Virus record (IMG/VR): IMGVR_UViG_3300026097_000077 | Coordinates: 1 to 28,109 of that record | DNA: 28,109 nt | Direction: 5' to 3' (one strand) | Origin: a virus | Shown: piece after piece, positions 1 to 6,527 of the stretch | Position numbering within the stretch: position 1 is the first letter of the stretch | Layout of the letters: each line of letters opens with the position of its first letter | The notes under the pieces: model-generated | The model's database searches: none | What the model was told of the DNA's origin: nothing | Seen by the model: the letters and a program-made list of their open reading frames with translations, nothing else | Position numbers and translations under genes: made by a program

Positions 1-2
1 GC

Positions 3-494
3 GGCTTCAAGGGTGAGATCCCTGCCAACAGCCCGCTGCTGCAGCAGACCACACGTTCTGGTTCCAAAGAACTTCTGCCCAGCGGTAACGAACTGGTGAA
101 GTCGGACCAGCACTTCTGCTTGGTCGTAGAAGAGGACGGCTCCTACCAGCCTGTGGTCATCGACATGAAGTCCACGCAGCTGAAGGTGTCGCGCCGTTGG
201 AAGACGCAGATCTCTATGAAGAAGGTCAAGCACCCAGCGACAGGCAAGCTGTTCACACCCCCTGTCTTTGCCACCACATGGCGTTTGTATTCTGTCGAAG
301 AATCCAATGACCAAGGTTCGTGGAGCAATTGGCAAGTTGAGGGTCTTGGTATTGTTGAGGACCGTGACCTAATGATGGAAGCGAAGGCCTTCCGCGAGAG
401 CATCGCGGCGGGTGAGGTTAAGGCTGCTCCGGAAGAGGGGTCATCTGCCACTGCCTCCTCCTCTTCTCAGAACGAGGACGACATCCCGTTCTAA
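3..494 (+). CDS. probable ssDNA-binding protein (5' end cut by window edge)
   Basis: The frame is open from base 3, so this gene begins before the window; the GTG at 96 is probably internal. About 163 residues are visible. The body is mixed beta-type sequence with a conserved-looking patch (MKSTQLKVSRRW), then a low-complexity linker rich in Ala, Glu and Ser, then the acidic C-terminal tip NEDDIPF. A disordered linker ending in Asp-Asp-Ile-Pro-Phe is the hallmark of bacterial and phage SSBs, where the tip docks partner replication proteins. The next gene is a primase, and a helicase and a polymerase follow, which fits coating of single strands at the fork. A strong terminator follows at 506-537. 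The OB fold itself cannot be proven by eye, so the SSB call rests on the tail, size and context. It could be another phage replication accessory protein with an SSB-like tail. Confidence 0.65.
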   Translation, partial: GFKGEIPANSPLLQQTTRSGSKELLPSGNELVKSDQHFCLVVEEDGSYQPVVIDMKSTQLKVSRRWKTQISMKKVKHPATGKLFTPPVFATTWRLYSVEESNDQGSWSNWQVEGLGIVEDRDLMMEAKAFRESIAAGEVKAAPEEGSSATASSSSQNEDDIPF

Positions 495-505
495 GCAGCC
501 CAACT

Positions 506-537
506 GGGAGGGGGTCCTTACACCTCCTCCCTTTTTT
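506..537 (+). terminator. rho-independent terminator after the SSB-like gene
   Basis: A 10-bp stem (506-515 GGGAGGGGGT with 522-531 ACCTCCTCCC, all pairs Watson-Crick except one G-U) has a six-base loop CCTTAC and is followed at once by six T (532-537). This is a textbook intrinsic terminator. It lies 12 bases past the SSB-like stop codon and ends 19 bases before the primase start. The downstream replication genes therefore need readthrough, antitermination or a promoter that I cannot see. Confidence 0.9.
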
Positions 538-556
538 CCTCAACTAGGAGCCATCC

Positions 557-2089
557 ATGTCATTAGCAGACAGACTGCTGGCTGCCTTCGAGGGATCGAA
601 GGCGGGCTATGGCGAGACGACCGTTGGCCGGATTGGGCGCAAGGGCAAAGCCGAAGCAAAGAGTTTTATCCGCCGTGGTCAGATGACTGCGGACATGGTT
701 CAAGATCACATTGACGGGAAGCAGGGCGTCGGCTCGATCCCGATTAACACAGACAACAAGTGCCGCTTTGGTGCATTGGACATCGACGTTTATGACTTGG
801 ACCACAACGAGCTACAAAAGAAGATCCAGCGGCTGAAGCTGCCGCTGTTCCATTGCCGTACCAAGTCGGGCGGCGCACACCTGTATTTGTTTTTGGACGG
901 CTGGTACGAGGCGGCGACGATCCGCGAGTACCTGACCGAGATGTCGATCGCCCTTGGGTTCTCCGGTTGCGAGATCTTCCCCAAACAAGACACATTGTTG
1001 TCTGAGCGCGGAGACTTGGGCAACTTTATTAACATGCCTTACTTCGAGGCGGAGTTGACGACGCGTTACTGCTACAACAAGCAGGGCGAGGCGATGGAGC
1101 TCGAGGAGTTCTTGGATGCTGTAGACGCTGGCAGAGTTGGGCTGGCTACGCTGGATTCTTTGGATCTGTCTGGATCGAAGGAGCACTTCACCGACGGCCC
1201 ACCTTGCCTCCGCATCTTGGTAGCGACAGGCACGGTTGGTGACATGCGCAACAACACGCTGTTGCAGATGGGTGTCTATGCCAAGCTGAAGCACCCGGAC
1301 TCGTGGGAGCAGGTGGTCGAAGAGTACAACCGCACGTTCATGTCCCCGATGCTGGACTCGAAGGAGGTGCTCGGGATCATCAAGCAGCTGCAGAAGAAAG
1401 ACTACTTCTACACCTGCAACATCGAGCCGTTCTGCTCTGTCTGTGACAAGGACCTGTGCCGCAGCAAGAAGTTTGGTGTGGGCGGTGACAGCGAGGACAA
1501 GGCCCAGGTCGGCGGTCTGACAGTCGTTCTCTCCGAGCCGCGCCTGTACTTCATGGTGGTCAACGGGAAGCGTGTCGAGTTGAACGTGGACCAGATGCAC
1601 AACCAGTCGTTATGGCAGAAGGCCTGTCTCGCGCAGATAAGCTTCATGCCCGCCACTATGAAGCAGCAGGACTGGACATCGTTGATCAACCGCATGCTGT
1701 CCGAGGCGACCTACCAAGACGTGCCAAGAGAACTAACAATTACCGGCCAGTTTGAGGACCTGCTCAAAAGCTACTGCAACGGCAGCGCGCAAGCGTACGA
1801 CCCTGCGGAACTACAGACAGGTAAGCCGTGGCATGATGGTGGAAAGGTCAAGTTCAAGATGGACGGCCTCTCCAACTTCCTGCGGAACCGCAGCCACCCG
1901 TGGGCGGACAACCGCGCCAAGATTCAAGAAGAGATCAAGCGGCTTAATGGAGACCACGCCCAGCAGAGGTACAAGGACGCCAACGCGAAAAACGGGTGGA
2001 GCAAAGTAAGAGTCTGGTGGGTGCCCACCTTCGAGGAAGAAAGCATAGACCTACCGGTCGAGGAGATAGACAATGACATCCCGTTTTAA
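557..2089 (+). CDS. archaeo-eukaryotic-type (AEP/prim-pol) primase with SSB-like C-terminal tip
   Basis: A 510-aa protein that probably makes primers for the phage polymerase. The catalytic AEP core is visible: motif I at residues 71-80 (FGALDIDVYD, metal-binding D75 and D77), motif II at 104-110 (SGGAHLY, with H108), and a conserved GNFINMPYF stretch near 155-163 typical of TOTE/phage AEP enzymes. A cysteine cluster C287-x5-C293-x2-C296-x4-C301 followed by KKFGVGG looks like a zinc-binding segment. Residues 310-500 are a less familiar C-terminal domain. The protein ends in EEIDNDIPF, an SSB-type acidic tip like that of the preceding gene. The start is set by AGGAG at 546-550, six bases before the ATG. 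The last 17 nt overlap the HTH gene. Primase-only or primase-polymerase activity cannot be told apart here. Confidence 0.85.
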   Translation: MSLADRLLAAFEGSKAGYGETTVGRIGRKGKAEAKSFIRRGQMTADMVQDHIDGKQGVGSIPINTDNKCRFGALDIDVYDLDHNELQKKIQRLKLPLFHCRTKSGGAHLYLFLDGWYEAATIREYLTEMSIALGFSGCEIFPKQDTLLSERGDLGNFINMPYFEAELTTRYCYNKQGEAMELEEFLDAVDAGRVGLATLDSLDLSGSKEHFTDGPPCLRILVATGTVGDMRNNTLLQMGVYAKLKHPDSWEQVVEEYNRTFMSPMLDSKEVLGIIKQLQKKDYFYTCNIEPFCSVCDKDLCRSKKFGVGGDSEDKAQVGGLTVVLSEPRLYFMVVNGKRVELNVDQMHNQSLWQKACLAQISFMPATMKQQDWTSLINRMLSEATYQDVPRELTITGQFEDLLKSYCNGSAQAYDPAELQTGKPWHDGGKVKFKMDGLSNFLRNRSHPWADNRAKIQEEIKRLNGDHAQQRYKDANAKNGWSKVRVWWVPTFEEESIDLPVEEIDNDIPF

Positions 2090-2273
2090 TGATTTGAAGC
2101 TGATGACTGTGCGGGAACTCTCTGAGTATCTCGATGTCACCCCCGCTGCGATCTACAAGTGGATCAAGGAGGGGTCGATGCCCACACCCATCAGGCTCGG
2201 AGGTCCGAGGTCCACGCTGCGATGGCGGAAGTCTGTGATCGAAGAGTGGCTTGAGGAGAACAGCAGTGATTGA
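2073..2273 (+). CDS. small AlpA/excisionase-like helix-turn-helix protein
   Basis: A 66-aa protein that is almost entirely one winged HTH of the MerR/AlpA/HTH_17 type. Residues 10-30 (LMTVRELSEYLDVTPAAIYKW) hold the helix-turn-helix, the segment to about 50 (GSMPTPIRLGGPRSTLRWRK) is the wing, and the end (VIEEWLEEN) is the closing helix. Family members bind DNA as transcription regulators, excisionases or recombination directionality factors. The start lies inside the primase end: the bases coding the primase NDIPF tip also code MTSRF here in the +1 frame. AGGAG at 2061-2065 sits seven bases before the ATG. The gene overlaps the helicase start by eight bases. Its target is unknown; a regulator of the replication operon, an origin-binding helper or an excisionase are all possible, and no integrase is seen. 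Confidence 0.75.
   Translation: MTSRFNDLKLMTVRELSEYLDVTPAAIYKWIKEGSMPTPIRLGGPRSTLRWRKSVIEEWLEENSSD
2254..2258 (+). promoter_or_regulatory. ribosome binding site deciding the helicase start
   Basis: AGGAG lies seven bases before GTG at 2266. The alternative TTG at 2251 would lie upstream of this site and has no good site of its own, so GTG 2266 is preferred. Confidence 0.7.
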
Positions 2274-3801
2274 GAATAGCACACAGGTCTTTGGCCCACC
2301 GGGCTGTGGTAAGACAGAGTTTCTCATGGGCGTGATCGATGACGCATTGAACGACGGCGTCCAGCCTGAGGAGATTGCGTTTGTTTCGTTCTCTCGAAAG
2401 TCCATCGAGGAGGCACGGGATCGTACGATGAAGCGGTTTCAGGTTGGCCCCAAGCAGCTGGTCAACTTCCGCACGCTGCACTCTACGGGGTACTCGGAAC
2501 TGGGCGTGACCAAGGACATGGTCATGTCGAACGCAGACTACCGGGAACTGGGCCGCATGCTTGGCGAGGAGTTTGTTATCAACACCCAGCCCGAGGATGG
2601 GATCGTCATCCCGTCGGACCTGCGCCGCGGCAGCCGCTACATTCGGATCATCGACCGTGCACGCTACCGCATGATTGATCTGAAGCAAGAGTGGCGAGAG
2701 CATGAGACTTACGACCTGAGCCTGTTCAAGGCGGAACAGATCTCGGCACAGATTGCGGAGTACAAAAGCAAGGTCAACAAGATCGACTTTGTGGACATGA
2801 TCTACCAGTACATCGAGGTGGCTGAACCCAAGCGCCTCAAGCGCCTGATCGTTGACGAGGCACAGGACCTCACCCCACTGCAGTGGATGATGGTTGCCAA
2901 GATGGCGGAGCATGCCGACGAGGTGTGGCTGGCTGGTGACGACGACCAAGCGATCCACCGGTGGACAGGCGTGGACGTCAAGCAGTTCATCCGCATGTCA
3001 GAAAAACGCATAGTTTTGGACCAGTCGTACCGGCTGCCCCGCAAGATCTTCGAGGTCGGAGAGCGGATTGTTAGAAGGATCAAGGACCGAGTACCGAAGG
3101 TGTACAAGCCGACGGACGAAGAGGGCAATGTGCTCTGGCACTACACGCTGGACTCGATACCCTTGGACCGTGGTTCGTGGACCATCATGGCTCGGACCAA
3201 TGGCTTCGTTACAGAGCTGGCCAAAGCGGTGCGTGAGATGGGGTACTACTACTCGATCAAGGGGCAGGCACCGATTACCAAGGAGCAGGCTCGGGCGATT
3301 CAAACGTGGCGTGCGCTGGCACGAGGCGAGCAGGTGGAGTTGTACCTGATCAGGGAACTGTACGAGGTGGTGCCAAAGCAGGGGGACAATGCTGTCGTGA
3401 AGCGTGGGTCTGCCAAACTGCTGGACGCTGCCGATCCGGCGGGCACTCTGTCGATGCAGGATCTCGAGAGCGAATTTGGTATGATATCACAAAAGGATTT
3501 GTTTGAATACAAGAGCCCGTTCCAGGTCCTGAACCTGGGCGATGAGATGCGCCTGTATCTGGAGCACATCGAGGCGTCGGGCGAGGACATCACCAAGACA
3601 CCACGCATCAAGCTGTCTACATTCCACGCCATGAAGGGCGGGGAGGACGACAACTGCGTTGTGTATCTGGGATCAACACGGGCTTGCAGCGAGAGCCAGT
3701 TCCCAGACGACGAGCACCGCGCCTTCTACGTTGGCGTGACACGGGCAAAGAAGACGCTCCACCTTTTGGAGAGTCGCAAACAATACAGGTACAGCATATG
3801 A
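2266..3801 (+). CDS. UvrD/PcrA-type superfamily 1 DNA helicase
   Basis: A 511-aa ATP-dependent helicase with the full SF1A motif set (counted from GTG 2266): Walker A at 9-17 (FGPPGCGKT), motif Ia near 39-51 (FVSFSRKS), Ib at 68-73 (FRTLHS), Walker B at 194-201 (LIVDEAQD), motif III at 222-230 (LAGDDDQAI), motif IV at 251-259 (LDQSYRLPR), motif V at 451-462 (STFHAMKGGEDD) and motif VI at 487-498 (FYVGVTRAKKTL). It is shorter than bacterial UvrD (about 720 aa), with reduced 1B/2B subdomains, as is common in phage versions. SF1A enzymes generally move 3'-5' on single-stranded DNA. Its place between the primase and the polymerase suggests it is the fork helicase or a repair/recombination helper of this phage. 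It overlaps the HTH gene by eight bases and the next gene by ATGA. Confidence 0.92.
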   Translation: MIENSTQVFGPPGCGKTEFLMGVIDDALNDGVQPEEIAFVSFSRKSIEEARDRTMKRFQVGPKQLVNFRTLHSTGYSELGVTKDMVMSNADYRELGRMLGEEFVINTQPEDGIVIPSDLRRGSRYIRIIDRARYRMIDLKQEWREHETYDLSLFKAEQISAQIAEYKSKVNKIDFVDMIYQYIEVAEPKRLKRLIVDEAQDLTPLQWMMVAKMAEHADEVWLAGDDDQAIHRWTGVDVKQFIRMSEKRIVLDQSYRLPRKIFEVGERIVRRIKDRVPKVYKPTDEEGNVLWHYTLDSIPLDRGSWTIMARTNGFVTELAKAVREMGYYYSIKGQAPITKEQARAIQTWRALARGEQVELYLIRELYEVVPKQGDNAVVKRGSAKLLDAADPAGTLSMQDLESEFGMISQKDLFEYKSPFQVLNLGDEMRLYLEHIEASGEDITKTPRIKLSTFHAMKGGEDDNCVVYLGSTRACSESQFPDDEHRAFYVGVTRAKKTLHLLESRKQYRYSI

Positions 3802-4112
3802 CACGTCCATCTAAGAAAACGCAAAAACGGCGCACTCTGGAAAAGCTGATACTCAACACCATGAATCAGTATGAGACCGGCACAACCTTCGATGATCTAG
3901 CGGAGGGGGTAGCGGACATGATGATGAATACAATTTTCCTAGAGGCAGACAACGGAGAATTGTTTTGGGATCAATACTACTCATTGATCAGTAAGAACAA
4001 ACTCCTGACCAAGAAAAACGCTTACCTGACAGGGAAATACAAACGGGTGAGGGAGGTCAACAAACGCCTGCAGGAACGGTGCCTTGAAATGAGAGATAGG
4101 ATCAACGCATGA
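3798..4112 (+). CDS. small charged protein of unknown function with C-terminal coiled coil
   Basis: A 104-aa protein I do not recognise. The start at 3798 forms an ATGA overlap with the helicase stop; an in-frame extension back to 3684 would run through helicase code and is rejected. The N-terminus is very basic (TRPSKKTQKRR), the middle is acidic and mildly hydrophobic, and residues about 62-104 (from SLISKNKLL to the end) look like one long charged helix or coiled coil. The codons are more A+T-rich than in its neighbours. Its position inside the replication operon suggests a small accessory DNA-binding or replisome-linking protein, but that is inference only. Confidence 0.7.
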   Translation: MTRPSKKTQKRRTLEKLILNTMNQYETGTTFDDLAEGVADMMMNTIFLEADNGELFWDQYYSLISKNKLLTKKNAYLTGKYKRVREVNKRLQERCLEMRDRINA

Positions 4113-4381
4113 CAAAAGACGAAATCATTGAGACGGCCAGAGCACTGATCTCAGGGCAGCGGGCAGTGGACTACGGTGACGCGAAGGACAACTTCGATCG
4201 GATCGCCGCGGGCTGGAACATCATCGTTGAGAACCTCGACGGCCCTGTCACAGCAAAGCACGTTGCGCTGATGATGGACTGGGTGAAGACAGCGCGACTG
4301 CTGGAAACGATTGACCATGAGGATTCATGGATCGACAAATGTGGATACTCTGCCTTGGGTGGCAGCTTCGAGAAGGACTGA
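4109..4381 (+). CDS. DUF6378-like phage protein
   Basis: A 90-aa helical protein. The pattern DYGDAKDNFDRIAAGWN, then VTAKHVALMMDWVKTARL, then an Asp-rich stretch before a C-terminal GYSALGG, matches my memory of the DUF6378 family found in many phages and prophages. Its function is not established. The small all-alpha form with paired acidic residues recalls MazG-like nucleotide pyrophosphohydrolases, but I cannot show that relation here. AGGA at 4098-4101 is seven bases before the ATG, and the start overlaps the previous stop as ATGA. It lies directly before the DNA polymerase and shares one base with it, so nucleotide-pool or replication work is plausible. Confidence 0.65.
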   Translation: MTKDEIIETARALISGQRAVDYGDAKDNFDRIAAGWNIIVENLDGPVTAKHVALMMDWVKTARLLETIDHEDSWIDKCGYSALGGSFEKD

Positions 4382-6321
4382 TGACCATGGCACGAGATCG
4401 TAAAGACAAGAGCACAATCGCATTCTTCGAACGCATGGACCTTGGCGAAAAGCTTGTGCCGGACTGGAACATCCCACCAAGCTACCCCGACCTAACCTGC
4501 TACCCGCAGATTGCGATCGACCTTGAGACTTGCGATCCGCACATCACAACGCTCGGGCCTGGCTGGGCACGCAACGACGGGTTCATCGTTGGCATTGCTA
4601 TCGCTGCGGGGGATCAGTCTTGGTACTTCCCGATCCGCCACGAGAACGGCCACAACCTCGATCCAAAGATGACGATGAAGTGGCTGCGCAAACAGATGGC
4701 CACACCAGACATCGACAAGCTGATGCACAACGCTACCTACGATCTGGGCTGGCTCCTTGCAGAAGGGGTCGAGGTCCAAGGTCGAATTATCGATACGATG
4801 GTTACCGGCGCTATCGTGGACGAGAACCGGTTTTCATACAGCCTGAACAATCTCGGGCGTGACTACATCGACATGCGCAAGGACGAGAAGATGCTGCGCG
4901 CTGCAGCAAAGGACTGGGGCATCGATCCAAAGGCAGACATGTGGCGGCTGCCGCCGTCGTACGTTGGAGCGTACGCCGAGCAGGATGCGTTCATGACCAT
5001 GAAGCTGTGGGACCGGCTCAAGACAGAGATCTCTGAGCAGGACCTGACACACATCTTTAACCTCGAGACATCGCTCATCCCCGGCATGGTAGAGATGCGA
5101 ATGCGCGGCGTGCGTGTGGACATCGACAAGGCCGACATTGCCAAGAAGGGTCTAAGGATCAAGGTCCAAGAACTGAAGGACGAGATCAAACGTAAGACAG
5201 GGGTGGACATCGAACCTTGGGCGGCTGCGTCTGTACAGAAAGTCTTCGAGGCTCTGAACCTGCAGTACCCCAAGACCGATGCCGGTGCGCCTTCGTTCAC
5301 CAAGCAGTATCTTGCGGCCCACCCGCACGAAGTGTGCCAGATGATTGTCCGGCTGCGTGAGTTCGACAAGGCGGACAGCACGTTTATCGACAGCATCCTG
5401 CGGCACGAGCACAAGGGTCGGATCCACACAGAATTTCACCAGCTGCGCTCCGATGACGGCGGCACTGTGACCGGGCGCTTCTCTTCTTCGAACCCCAACC
5501 TCCAGCAGATTCCTGCTCGGGACCCGGACATCAAGAAGCTGATCCGCGGCCTGTTCATTCCAGAGGAAGGACAGATGTGGGGGTCGTTTGACTACTCGTC
5601 TCAGGAGCCGCGCCTGCTGGTGCACTTTGCAGCCTGCATGCCTGACCGCATGCGCAGCCCTGTGGTTGATACGATTGTGGACGAGTACCACAAGGGTGAC
5701 GTTGACCTGCACCAGATGGTGGCCGACATCGCTGGCATCACCAGAAAGCAAGCTAAGGTTGTAAACCTCGGCATCATGTACGGCATGGGTGTAGGCAAGC
5801 TGGCCGCGCAGCTGGGCGTATCGGACCAAGAGGCCAAGAGCATCATCGAAGAACACCGCGAGAAGGTGCCGTTCGTTAAGCAGCTGGCCACGACAGCCAG
5901 CCAACGGGCCGAGGAGAACGGACAGATCCGCACGATCCTCGGACGCCTGTGCCGGTTCCACCTGTGGGAGCCCACAACCTTTGGATACAACAAGCCGCTG
6001 CCGCTTGAGAAGGCAAAGGAAGAGTACGGCTCTGTTGGCAACAATCTGAAAAGAGCGTTTACTTACAAGGCGCTAAACAAGTTGATCCAAGGTTCTGCCG
6101 CAGATCAAACGAAAAAAGCTATGGCGGATTGTTTTAACGCGGGTCTCGTTCCTTTGCTGACGGTGCACGATGAGCTATGCTTTTCGGTAGAGGACGAGGG
6201 GCAGGCGGCGCAGATCAAAGAGATCATGGAGACCGGCCTCCCTCTCAAGGTGCCCTCTAAAGTTGATGACGATATCCCAGCCCTACGGGGGCTGCCAAAC
6301 AATTGGGGAGAGGTCGAATGA
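4381..6321 (+). CDS. family A DNA polymerase with 3'-5' exonuclease
   Basis: A 646-aa replicative polymerase. The proofreading exonuclease shows Exo I (D47, E49 in IAIDLET), Exo II (D121 in HNATYDLGW) and Exo III (Y198 and D202 in YAEQD). The polymerase domain has motif A D404 (FDYSSQEPR), motif B R455-K459-L463-Y467 (RKQAKVVNLGIMYG) and motif C H596-D597-E598 (VHDE). There is no 5'-3' exonuclease domain, so the plan is that of T7-like phage enzymes. The residue equivalent to E. coli Pol I F762 is Leu463. The start at 4381 shares a base with the previous stop (TGATG). ATG 4387, nine bases after AAGGA at 4373-4377, is equally possible and would remove two residues. An in-frame ATG at 4327 inside the previous gene is rejected. 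No DnaJ-type cysteine repeats sit between the domains. Confidence 0.96.
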   Translation: MTMARDRKDKSTIAFFERMDLGEKLVPDWNIPPSYPDLTCYPQIAIDLETCDPHITTLGPGWARNDGFIVGIAIAAGDQSWYFPIRHENGHNLDPKMTMKWLRKQMATPDIDKLMHNATYDLGWLLAEGVEVQGRIIDTMVTGAIVDENRFSYSLNNLGRDYIDMRKDEKMLRAAAKDWGIDPKADMWRLPPSYVGAYAEQDAFMTMKLWDRLKTEISEQDLTHIFNLETSLIPGMVEMRMRGVRVDIDKADIAKKGLRIKVQELKDEIKRKTGVDIEPWAAASVQKVFEALNLQYPKTDAGAPSFTKQYLAAHPHEVCQMIVRLREFDKADSTFIDSILRHEHKGRIHTEFHQLRSDDGGTVTGRFSSSNPNLQQIPARDPDIKKLIRGLFIPEEGQMWGSFDYSSQEPRLLVHFAACMPDRMRSPVVDTIVDEYHKGDVDLHQMVADIAGITRKQAKVVNLGIMYGMGVGKLAAQLGVSDQEAKSIIEEHREKVPFVKQLATTASQRAEENGQIRTILGRLCRFHLWEPTTFGYNKPLPLEKAKEEYGSVGNNLKRAFTYKALNKLIQGSAADQTKKAMADCFNAGLVPLLTVHDELCFSVEDEGQAAQIKEIMETGLPLKVPSKVDDDIPALRGLPNNWGEVE

Positions 6322-6527
6322 CACCTGAACAAAAGCTCAAAACCCTTGGGTTCAAGGACATGCACGATGATCAGATCGATGCATTGATGCAGCTTGTTGA
6401 AGCCGCATTGAACCTAGCGGGTGCGGTGGGTGACGCCGAGTTTGAAGAAATGCACAGCATCGCAGAGGACGCTGTGATCATGTTTGGAGGTGTCGGCATC
6501 GACGTCAAGTTTAACGCAAGCTATTGA
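6318..6527 (+). CDS. small acidic protein of unknown function
   Basis: A 69-aa protein, last of the + strand operon. The start at 6318 overlaps the polymerase stop as ATGA and has a purine-rich site GGGGAGAGG just upstream. It is acidic and mostly helical, with no Cys and no clear motif; the sequence opens MTPEQKLKTLGFKDMHDDQ, and residues about 23-45 (IDALMQLVEAALNLAGAVG) could form an amphipathic helix. Its end overlaps the end of the convergent 1360-aa gene by seven bases. No function can be assigned. Tight coupling to the polymerase suggests a small replication accessory protein. Confidence 0.6.
   Translation: MTPEQKLKTLGFKDMHDDQIDALMQLVEAALNLAGAVGDAEFEEMHSIAEDAVIMFGGVGIDVKFNASY

Noticed and set aside
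812-1600. Long open frame on the - strand opposite the primase
   Set aside because: It lies wholly antisense to a gene with clear AEP motifs, has low-complexity Leu/Gln/Arg-rich sequence and no family pattern; this is a codon-bias shadow.
4327-4380. Earlier start for the DNA polymerase
   Set aside because: It would lie within the DUF6378-like gene; ATG 4381 or 4387 follows the stop directly with AAGGA upstream.
5152-5961. 269-codon open frame opposite the DNA polymerase
   Set aside because: It is antisense to conserved polymerase motifs and unlike any family I know; a shadow of G+C-rich third positions.
4381-6321. HMO-2011-type polymerase with a DnaJ-like middle domain
   Set aside because: I looked for CxxCxGxG repeats between the exonuclease and polymerase parts and found none.
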